Shown here in pieces: positions 6,404 to 12,236 of a stretch of 12,236 nucleotides of DNA. The stretch is taken from assembly GCA_945900705.1 (NCBI GenBank), contig CAMDKJ010000036.1, positions 1 through 12,236 of the forward strand, written 5' to 3'. The DNA is from Bifidobacterium breve (GTDB lineage: Bacteria; Actinomycetota; Actinomycetes; S36-B12). The notes under the pieces are model-generated. The model was given only the letters and a program-made list of their open reading frames with translations, did no database searches and had not been told where the DNA came from. Positions within the stretch are counted from its first letter, which is position 1. The number at the start of each line of letters is the position of its first letter. Position numbers and translations under genes: made by a program.

Positions 6404-7756
6404 TCAAGACTGCGGCCAAGTCGGACGCTCTGACGGCCCAGGCCTGCTGAGCGCACCAGTGGCGATGCCCGCGAAGAGGGCCGCGCCAATCGCGCCCGGT
6501 TCATTAACGTCACAGGTGCGGTAATCACCAAGTCGCCGCTGCTTGACCTCAGCAACCATCGCATCATGGATCCAGCCACCACCCACCACCGCCGAAGTTC
6601 TGGGACCGATCACGCTCTCGACGAAATCCGTCATGGTGGCACTTTGTTCGAGGAGGTCTTCGACCGCAACCCGCCAAGCCAATGCCGGTGACGATTCGTC
6701 ATCTATCCCGGAAAGCCGAAGGCCACGGTGCGATGCTGGATCCAATTTCATTGCGGAAGTCAATCGATCAACACCAAGTGCTGCCCTGGCCAACTCCCTG
6801 GCTTGTTCGCGGGTCTTCACGCCGAGTAATGCGTGCACCCGCTCCATCGACAGGCCCGACAAAGTCGCTGCGAGTACACAGAAGTGGTCTGGGATAACCG
6901 ACCAAAGCACAGCGGCATCTTGATCAACAAGTAGTTCAATCTCTTCGCGCGATAGCGGTGCCGGCGCAAATCGCATCAAGGCCTCAGCTGTACCCATCGA
7001 ATTAAAGAACACACCCGCTATTGCGGCACCGGAGGCGAAGGCAGCAGACTGATGATCCATCCCGGTTACGGTCAAAACCGCACCTAGATATGCATCGGGT
7101 AGGTAGTTGCGGACCGAACCACAATCGGTTCCGGCTATGACAAAGCGGCTCGGCAAAAGGTCGCCGGTCAACCGCAGGGTTTGCTCCCAGGGTTCGCAAG
7201 TAACCACATCGAATAGCCCCGTGCGTGAGGTTAAAGACAACTCACCTACCTGCTCACCGCCGAGGTAATGGACGATCCACTCGGCAACACACAAATGCCG
7301 AACGGCTTCGCTGGCCCCCGGAATATTTCGCTGTAGCCACAAGATCTTGGCCACCGATGGTTTTGAGTTCAGCCGCATCCCGACATGCCGATGAAACTCA
7401 GGTGGCGAAATATGCTGCTTGATTAGTTCTACTTCACCGCGTGGGTCGTGCCACGCCAAGGCCGGTGCTACTACCGCACCGGTCGCATCCAGCAAGATCC
7501 CGGTCTCAGCCATTCCGGTGACGCCGATGCCGGTGACCTTGGCCCCGGTCGGCCAGCTAGTCGACCTCGTCAGCAAGGTGAGCACATCGGTGGCGGTCAC
7601 CGCTAGGTCTATTGGGTCCGCGTCCGCCTCGGCGCCGACGTGGCGCCACGGGGTTGGCAGCGCTGCCTCGGCTACCTGCTGACCGGCCAGATCAACGGCC
7701 ACCGCCTTGATCCTGGTGGTGCCCACGTCCAATCCCACGAGCAACTGCGGTGCCAT
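6404..7756 (-). CDS. FGGY-family carbohydrate kinase, substrate unknown
   Basis: This is a cytoplasmic ATP-dependent kinase of the xylulokinase/glycerol kinase/LsrK superfamily. The 450-residue chain has the N-terminal phosphate-binding motif GLDVGTTRIKAVAVD (8-22), the substrate-side GVTGMAETG (78-86) and AWHDPRG (101-107, where xylulokinases have a W-x-D-x-R motif), and the catalytic Asp candidate D234 in TGMDHQSAAFASG (231-243). The second ATPase half shows VVGGGWIHDAM and NEPGAIGAALFAG near the C-terminus. At 450 residues it is somewhat shorter than the usual 480-520. The substrate cannot be read from these motifs; a sugar, ketose, polyol or AI-2-like compound is possible. It starts at ATG 7756, with a strong GGGAG ribosome site five bases upstream, and is the first of six leftward genes. 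It is divergent from the aldolase/dehydrogenase/transporter genes, with which it probably shares a pathway. Confidence 0.9.
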   Translation of the reverse strand: MAPQLLVGLDVGTTRIKAVAVDLAGQQVAEAALPTPWRHVGAEADADPIDLAVTATDVLTLLTRSTSWPTGAKVTGIGVTGMAETGILLDATGAVVAPALAWHDPRGEVELIKQHISPPEFHRHVGMRLNSKPSVAKILWLQRNIPGASEAVRHLCVAEWIVHYLGGEQVGELSLTSRTGLFDVVTCEPWEQTLRLTGDLLPSRFVIAGTDCGSVRNYLPDAYLGAVLTVTGMDHQSAAFASGAAIAGVFFNSMGTAEALMRFAPAPLSREEIELLVDQDAAVLWSVIPDHFCVLAATLSGLSMERVHALLGVKTREQARELARAALGVDRLTSAMKLDPASHRGLRLSGIDDESSPALAWRVAVEDLLEQSATMTDFVESVIGPRTSAVVGGGWIHDAMVAEVKQRRLGDYRTCDVNEPGAIGAALFAGIATGALSRPGPSERPTWPQS

Positions 7757-7822
7757 AGCTGCTCCCTTCGGGCTTTACCAACAGGTCGAAAACCCCTACG
7801 CCCCTGAGGATAGGCTCAAACC
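7757..7822. promoter_or_regulatory. Divergent intergenic promoter region of the carbohydrate cluster
   Basis: These 66 bases are the longest non-coding stretch in the window and the only gap from which both the leftward six-gene run and the rightward three-gene run can start. On the + strand, TAGGCT at 7811-7816 fits the actinobacterial -10 consensus TAnnnT, and lies six bases before the aldolase ATG (7823), the spacing of a leaderless transcript. On the - strand, TATCCT (7813-7808) overlaps it and could serve the kinase with a leader of about 45 bases. Neither has an obvious -35. TGAG (7805-7808) and CTCA (7815-7818) form a small inverted repeat around the overlapping -10 boxes and might be a regulator site. 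The kinase ribosome site GGGAG is near 7762-7766. No regulator gene is in the window. The region's function as a promoter is likely from layout; the individual boxes are guesses. Confidence 0.45.
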
Positions 7823-8662
7823 ATGACAAACCATGAGTTTCGACTGCGCCGGCTCTTTAACCCGAAGTCCGGCCGCTGCCTGGATATTGCCGTTGACCAC
7901 GGATTCTTCGGTGAGCGCGGCTTCTTGACCGGGATTGAGGATCTAGCCAGCGCGGTCCAGACTTTAGCCGCCGCCGAGCCCGATGCCATTCAATTGACCG
8001 TCGGCCAGGCCCACCTGTTACAGGGCCTGGGCGGGCGCCATCGCCCGGCCTTGGTCCTTCGCACCGATGTGGCAAATGTCTACGGCAACCCATTACCTGA
8101 CTACATGTACAGCCTGATGATTCCCGAGCCCGCGCTGCGCGGTGTGCAACTTGATGCGGCCTGCGTAGTGGTTAATCTCTTTGACCTGCCCGGCCGGCCA
8201 GAGGTCCGCGAAGCGTGCTTGCAAAATGTGCTGCTCGCCCGTTCCGACTGCGATCGCTACGGCATGCCCCTCATGGTCGAGCCGCTTGCGATGAAGGAAT
8301 CCGAGTCCGGTGCCTACACGGTAAATGGTGACGTCAACACAATTTTGCCGGTCGTACGGCAAGCCGTTGAACTCGGTGCCGACATCATCAAGGCTGATCC
8401 GACGGATGATCCGGAGGCGTATCGTGACGTCATTCAGACCGCAACCGGCGTGCCGGTGCTGGTGCGTGGTGGTGGCAAAGTCCCCGACCGCGAGCTACTA
8501 ACCCGGACAGCGGCAATGTTGAAAGCCGGTGCCGCCGGTGTGGTGTACGGCCGCAATATCATCCAGCACCAAAATCCAGTCGGCATGACCCGGGCCATCA
8601 TGGCGATGCTGCACGATGGCGCAGACGTAGCACAAGCCGAGCGATTTATCGCCAGTTCGTGA
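7823..8662 (+). CDS. Class I aldolase, DhnA/LsrF (DeoC/FbaB) superfamily
   Basis: This 279-residue TIM-barrel protein belongs to the group that includes archaeal-type fructose-bisphosphate aldolase, ADH synthase and LsrF. Recognisable elements: LDIAVDHGFFG at strand 1 (20-30, D25-H26), DAIQLTVGQ (54-62), the Schiff-base lysine candidate K190 in GADIIKADPT, and the phosphate-binding loops LVRGGGKV (213-220) and GVVYGRNIIQ (239-248). Where archaeal FBP aldolases have the catalytic Tyr in a YPRG motif, this protein has LMVEPLAM (150-157) with no Tyr, so the substrate or chemistry probably differs. Retro-aldol cleavage of a phosphorylated intermediate made by the divergent FGGY kinase is a reasonable inference. 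The ATG at 7823 is six bases after a -10-like TAGGCT, suggesting leaderless translation. Its TGA overlaps the next gene's GTG. Confidence 0.88.
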   Translation: MTNHEFRLRRLFNPKSGRCLDIAVDHGFFGERGFLTGIEDLASAVQTLAAAEPDAIQLTVGQAHLLQGLGGRHRPALVLRTDVANVYGNPLPDYMYSLMIPEPALRGVQLDAACVVVNLFDLPGRPEVREACLQNVLLARSDCDRYGMPLMVEPLAMKESESGAYTVNGDVNTILPVVRQAVELGADIIKADPTDDPEAYRDVIQTATGVPVLVRGGGKVPDRELLTRTAAMLKAGAAGVVYGRNIIQHQNPVGMTRAIMAMLHDGADVAQAERFIASS

Positions 8663-9792
8663 CCGGAATGGAAACTGTCCGCATCGGTATCATCGGCGGT
8701 GGCCTGATGGGTCGCGAGTTGGCGGCCGTGTGTGGGCGCTGGCTGCATTTGGTAGGTCATCCGTTCAAGCCTGAGGTCGTAGCCGTTGCCGACCTCAACG
8801 AGGGTGCCCGCAATTGGTTCACTCAGGTTTCAACCGTGACCACTCTCACGTCGAACTGGCATGATCTTATTGATGATCCAAATATTGATGTTCTCTACAT
8901 TGCGGTGCCGCATAATTTGCACGAGGAGATTTACCTAGCCGCTGCCGCTGCGGGAAAGGACTTCCTGGGCGAAAAGCCCTTCGGTATCGACCTCGCCGCC
9001 GCCGCCGCCATAGTCGAAGCCATTGAGAAGTCATCGGCTTTCGTCCGAGTTTCAAGTGAGTTGCCTTTCTATCCAGGTGCCCAACGCTGCTTTGAAATTG
9101 CACAGTCAGGTGCCTTGGGTGAGTTAGTTGACGTGCGCAGTGGCTTTTCACATTCCTCCGACCTCGATCGGGCCAAAGCGATCAACTGGAAGCGCCAACA
9201 GGCCACCTGCGGTGAGATTGGCGTGATGGGTGATCTAGGCATGCACGTGGCGCATGTGCCACTACGCCTCGGCTGGGTGCCCAGTGACGTTTACGCCCTG
9301 CTCGACAACATCGTTACCGAACGCCCGTCACCGCATGGTCCGGCGAACTGCGATACCTGGGATAACGCCCTGCTTGCCATGCGGACACCCGGTGGGGCGG
9401 GCCGGGACTTCACGATGCTGTGGGAGACCAGGCGCATCGCCCCAGGCCAGATGAACACTTGGTATTTCGAAGCCCTCGGGATGGACGCCGGCGTGCGCTT
9501 TTCGACCCGCACGCCCGCGACATACCAACAGTTCGCCTTGCGTGGGGGCAAGCAGATCTGGGAGGAGATTCAACCCGGCAATATCTCCACCTGGCCGGTT
9601 ATCTCAGCTGGCATCTTCGAATTCGGGTTCGCCGATGCCCTACTCCAGATGTGGGCCGTATTTCTTGCCGAGCGCGCCGGTGCCCTCGGTGATCGATTCG
9701 GTACCGCCACCCCGCGAGAGGCCTTGGCTGCGCACCGAGTATTCGATGCGGCACTAAGGTCAGCGCAGGCGCGCACGGCCATCGCACTGTGA
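8659..9792 (+). CDS. Gfo/Idh/MocA family NAD(P)-dependent oxidoreductase
   Basis: This 377-residue protein has an N-terminal Rossmann domain with the dinucleotide motif GIIGGGLMG (10-18), strand DVLYIAVPHNLH (77-88), and the diagnostic EKP motif in GEKPFGID (104-111), whose Lys takes part in catalysis. The C-terminal domain has GDLGMH (191-196) with D192 and H196 as the usual Asp/His pair, after NWKRQQATCGE. Family members oxidise or reduce sugars, inositols and their derivatives; the substrate is not evident here. No secretion signal is seen, so it is cytoplasmic. The start may be GTG 8659, overlapping the aldolase stop in GTGA, or ATG 8668 three codons later, which gives METVRIGIIGGG; overlap with coupling slightly favours 8659. 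The stop overlaps the transporter start in the same GTGA fashion, so aldolase, dehydrogenase and transporter form one translationally coupled unit. Confidence 0.93.
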   Translation: MTGMETVRIGIIGGGLMGRELAAVCGRWLHLVGHPFKPEVVAVADLNEGARNWFTQVSTVTTLTSNWHDLIDDPNIDVLYIAVPHNLHEEIYLAAAAAGKDFLGEKPFGIDLAAAAAIVEAIEKSSAFVRVSSELPFYPGAQRCFEIAQSGALGELVDVRSGFSHSSDLDRAKAINWKRQQATCGEIGVMGDLGMHVAHVPLRLGWVPSDVYALLDNIVTERPSPHGPANCDTWDNALLAMRTPGGAGRDFTMLWETRRIAPGQMNTWYFEALGMDAGVRFSTRTPATYQQFALRGGKQIWEEIQPGNISTWPVISAGIFEFGFADALLQMWAVFLAERAGALGDRFGTATPREALAAHRVFDAALRSAQARTAIAL

Positions 9793-11063
9793 GTAACCGG
9801 TTCACCGGCGTCGCCCGCCGAACCCCACTGCTTAAAGGACTCCCCCGCGAAGTCGCAGTCCTTTCTGCGGTCGCATTTTGTGTTGCCCTCGGCTTTGGGA
9901 TCTTGCTGCCGGCTTTACCTGTTTTTGCCAGGACCTTTGGCGTCTCCGCATTCGAGTCCAGTGCGGTGATTTCGGTCTTTGCGCTCGCTAGGTTCGTGAC
10001 AGCACCAATTGCCGGCACCTTGGTGGACAAATTAGGTGAACGACTCGTGCTGGGCACCGGGCTTTTCATAGTTGCGGGTTCAAGCCTGGCTGCCGGATTT
10101 TCACAGAATTATCAGCAGTTGATCGTCCTGCGCGGTATTGGCGGACTGGGCTCATCCATGTTCACAGTCTCTGCCCTCGCCCTGCTGTTGCGAGTTGTTG
10201 ACAACGCGCAGCGCGGCCGCGCATCAAGTGCCTACCAAGGCGGCTTCCTGCTCGGTGGAGTTGCCGGACCAGCGGTTGGTGGCTTGGTCGTTGCCTGGTC
10301 GATTCGAGCACCCTTCTTTGTTTATGCCGCTACCTTGATCGTCGCTGGTCTCGTCGCACTCATCTTCTTGGCGAAGTCGCGGCTACATGAACGCGAGGAA
10401 ATCGTTTCGCAAGGTGAGGCGGGGAAACTTGAGACATTGCGCGTCGCATTGCAAGATGGTGCGTACCGGGCAGTTCTCGCGGTCAATCTGATCACCGGAT
10501 TCTTGGTGCTTGGCCTGCGCTCTTCGGTGGTGCCACTTTTCGTCACCGAAGGATTACAAAAGGGTGCCTCTCTCACCGGCATTGGGTTCTTAGTTGCCGC
10601 AGGGGTACAGGCCGTGTTACTACTACCCGCCGGCCGCGCTTCTGACACCGCCGGCCGCCGCAAGGCCCTGCTCTACGGCACCATCGGCACCACCATCGGC
10701 ATGTTGGTACTAACGGCGGCCGATGTGACGGTCAACGGCTGGGGAACTACGGCGGTGGCCGGTACCGCCCTGTTCTTGGTCGCGATGGCAATTCAAGGTG
10801 CGGCGTCGGCCTTCTTAGGGTCCGCGCCCGCCGCCGTCGTCGGTGACATTGTGGGCGGCAAGCGCGGTGGCATTGTCGTTGCCACCTTCCAGATGATGTC
10901 TGATGTCGGCATCATCATCGGCCCGCTGGTAGCCGGACTACTCGTTGACCTCTTTGATTTCGACTGGGCTTTCGCCGCAGCCACCGGCATGAGCCTAATC
11001 GCCGTGATCTTCGTCTGGCTCATGCCTGAGACTTTGAATCGTCAAGCAACTGCCGCCCGGTAG
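9789..11063 (+). CDS. MFS transporter, DHA1-like (12 transmembrane segments)
   Basis: This 424-residue integral membrane protein has two halves of about six helices, split by a charged cytoplasmic loop (about 195-228). Motif A, GTLVDKLGERLVLGT, is at 76-90, with a related GRASDTAGRRKAL at 282-294 in the second half. In helix 5, GGFLLGGVAGPAVGG (151-165) matches motif C, gxxxGPxxGG, typical of proton-coupled antiporters of the drug:H+ family. That points to export, although pathway transporters of this type are sometimes importers. It is encoded last in the aldolase-dehydrogenase-transporter unit, so its cargo is probably the pathway substrate, an end product, or a toxic intermediate. Start GTG 9789 overlaps the dehydrogenase stop in GTGA; no ribosome site of its own is seen. 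Only 15 bases separate it from the convergent metB-like gene, without a hairpin. Confidence 0.93.
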   Translation: MSNRFTGVARRTPLLKGLPREVAVLSAVAFCVALGFGILLPALPVFARTFGVSAFESSAVISVFALARFVTAPIAGTLVDKLGERLVLGTGLFIVAGSSLAAGFSQNYQQLIVLRGIGGLGSSMFTVSALALLLRVVDNAQRGRASSAYQGGFLLGGVAGPAVGGLVVAWSIRAPFFVYAATLIVAGLVALIFLAKSRLHEREEIVSQGEAGKLETLRVALQDGAYRAVLAVNLITGFLVLGLRSSVVPLFVTEGLQKGASLTGIGFLVAAGVQAVLLLPAGRASDTAGRRKALLYGTIGTTIGMLVLTAADVTVNGWGTTAVAGTALFLVAMAIQGAASAFLGSAPAAVVGDIVGGKRGGIVVATFQMMSDVGIIIGPLVAGLLVDLFDFDWAFAAATGMSLIAVIFVWLMPETLNRQATAAR

Positions 11064-11078
11064 TTGACACCCGAATAG

Positions 11079-12236
11079 CTAGAGGGCTTGATCCAAGTCA
11101 GCTAGCAAGTCCGCAATTGACTCGATCCCGACCGACAACCTGATCAGGTCAGCAGGTACTTCAAGTGGAGTTCCCGCAGCAGATGCATGGGTCATGCGGC
11201 CCGGGTGCTCGATCAGCGACTCAACGCCACCCAGTGACTCACCCAGGGTGAAGATTTTGGTGTTGGCGCAAACCGCTAGTGCCGCAGCCTCGCCACCGGC
11301 AACCCGGAACGAGACCATGCCACCGAAATCACGCATCTGCCGTACCGCAACATCGTGACCAGGATGGTTTGGCAACCCTGGCCACATCACATCGATCACC
11401 TTCGGATGCGATATCAGTAGTTCAACTACCGCACGGGCATTTGCGCAGTGCCGATCCATCCGAACGCCCAGGGTCTTGATGCCACGCAGCACCAACCAGC
11501 TATCGAATGGTCCTGGCACCGAACCCATCGCATTTTGGTGGTAGCGCAGCTTTTCAATCAACTCTGGATCGGTCGCTACTAAACCTCCGCCTATTACATC
11601 GCTGTGGCCACCGAGATACTTGGTGGTGCTATGCACCACGATGTCGGCACCGAGAAGTAGCGGCTGTTGCAGATACGGTGACGCAAAAGTGTTATCGACC
11701 ACGAGCAATGCGCCGGCATCATGCGTGACTTTCGCCAAGGCCTCGATGTCCGCCACATTAAGTAGTGGGTTTGTCGGAGTTTCGACCCAGACGAGAACCG
11801 TCTTGCCAGGGATGATCGCGGCAGCGAGCGCTGCTGGATCAGTTACGGCAGCCGGCGTGTGCTCAACCCCCCACGGGCCGGCCACCCGAGCAAAGAGCCG
11901 GTACGTGCCGCCGTACGCGTCGTCAGGGATAACAGCATGGCTACCGGGACGAGCCAGCGTGCGAATTATGGTGTCTTCGGCGGCCAGGCCGGACGCAAAT
12001 GCCAAACCCCGAGCACTTTCGATCCCCGGTGCCTCCAAGGCGGCCAGACACTCCTCAAGTGCAGTTCGCGTTGGATTACCGCTGCGCGAATACTCGTATC
12101 CGCCACGTAAGCCACCGACCCCGTCTTGAGCGTAGGTGGAAACCTGATAAATCGGGGTGACCACTGCTCCGGTTAGGGCGTCAGGCTCCTGCCCCGCGTG
12201 GATCGCCCTCGTCTCAAATCCGCCAGAAGCGACATT
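11079..12236 (-). CDS. metB: Cystathionine gamma-synthase/lyase, PLP-dependent (start outside window)
   Basis: This is a fold type I enzyme of the Cys/Met metabolism family. It would join O-acylhomoserine and cysteine to cystathionine in methionine synthesis, or in the lyase direction split cystathionine; sequence alone does not separate the two well. At least 385 residues are visible. The frame is open to the right edge: 24 codons before the GTG at 12164 read NVASGGFETRAIHAGQEPDA..., the conserved opening of this family, so the start lies beyond the window. Seen in order: GGYEYSRSGNPTR (tyrosine/arginine that bind PLP phosphate of the partner subunit), FASGLAAEDTI, VVDNTFASPYLQQPL with the PLP-binding Asp, and the Schiff-base Lys in VHSTTKYLGGHSDV. 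The C-terminal SLGGVESLIEHPGRMTHAS is family-typical. The gene faces the MFS gene. Placement near greA/mca matches the M. tuberculosis metB neighbourhood. Confidence 0.94.
   Translation of the reverse strand, partial: NVASGGFETRAIHAGQEPDALTGAVVTPIYQVSTYAQDGVGGLRGGYEYSRSGNPTRTALEECLAALEAPGIESARGLAFASGLAAEDTIIRTLARPGSHAVIPDDAYGGTYRLFARVAGPWGVEHTPAAVTDPAALAAAIIPGKTVLVWVETPTNPLLNVADIEALAKVTHDAGALLVVDNTFASPYLQQPLLLGADIVVHSTTKYLGGHSDVIGGGLVATDPELIEKLRYHQNAMGSVPGPFDSWLVLRGIKTLGVRMDRHCANARAVVELLISHPKVIDVMWPGLPNHPGHDVAVRQMRDFGGMVSFRVAGGEAAALAVCANTKIFTLGESLGGVESLIEHPGRMTHASAAGTPLEVPADLIRLSVGIESIADLLADLDQAL

Noticed and set aside
7757..7775. CCCTTCGGG hairpin over the kinase ribosome site as a riboswitch or attenuator
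   Set aside because: The stem is only three base pairs and could arise by chance; no conserved aptamer is visible.
9599..10069. 156-codon - strand frame across the dehydrogenase/MFS junction
   Set aside because: Antisense to two well-supported genes; no recognisable domain.
11064..11078. Terminator between the convergent MFS and metB-like genes
   Set aside because: The 15-base gap holds no inverted repeat or T-run that I could identify.
11620..12129. 169-codon + strand frame opposite the metB-like gene
   Set aside because: Shadow of a conserved PLP enzyme; Ser/Ala-rich sequence without motifs.

Overview
The window reads as chromosomal DNA of an actinobacterium with a compact genome. The taxonomic signals are mycothiol S-conjugate amidase (mycothiol is an actinobacterial thiol), a DUF4307 membrane protein, a DrrA/DrrB-type ABC pair, a DUF2786 protein and an HExxH protein of the TIGR04338 type. 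Base composition looks moderately GC-rich. With the starts chosen here only about 176 of 12,236 bases are non-coding, and most gene junctions overlap or lie within 15 bases. This packing resembles streamlined aquatic Actinobacteria; the lineage is an inference and cannot be fixed from this window.

Layout. Bases 1-74 (-) hold the start of a small membrane protein gene that leaves the window. It follows mca (74-952, -). Divergent from mca, DUF4307 (966-1439, +) and greA (1500-1985, +) run rightward. The greA stop overlaps the stop of the first of six leftward genes. In transcription order these are an FGGY sugar kinase (7756-6404), an HExxH protein (6391-5864), a DUF2786 protein (5874-5068), threonine ammonia-lyase (5071-3845), and a DrrA-like ATPase with its DrrB-like permease (3834-2842, 2845-1982). 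Spacing is -11 to +12 bases, so one transcript is likely. A 66-base gap (7757-7822) separates the kinase from three rightward genes joined by GTGA stop/start overlaps: a class I aldolase of the DhnA/LsrF/DeoC superfamily (7823-8662), a Gfo/Idh/MocA oxidoreductase (8659-9792) and an MFS transporter (9789-11063). A leftward PLP enzyme, cystathionine gamma-synthase/lyase (11079-12236), is cut by the right edge.

How the genes fit together. The blocks mca/DUF4307/greA and the metB-like gene match the order and orientation I recall around mca and greA in Mycobacterium tuberculosis (metB-greA-Rv1081c-mca-Rv1083). The drrAB, ilvA, DUF2786/metalloprotein and carbohydrate genes therefore lie between greA and metB. 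Kinase, aldolase, dehydrogenase and transporter make up a plausible pathway for an unidentified sugar, polyol or related compound: uptake or export, NAD(P)-linked oxidation/reduction, phosphorylation, and retro-aldol cleavage. This is the most interesting part of the window. The second is the DUF2786 plus HExxH pair, of unknown function, tightly embedded between the sugar kinase and threonine ammonia-lyase. No RNA gene, mobile element, CRISPR array, long repeat or clear hairpin terminator was seen.
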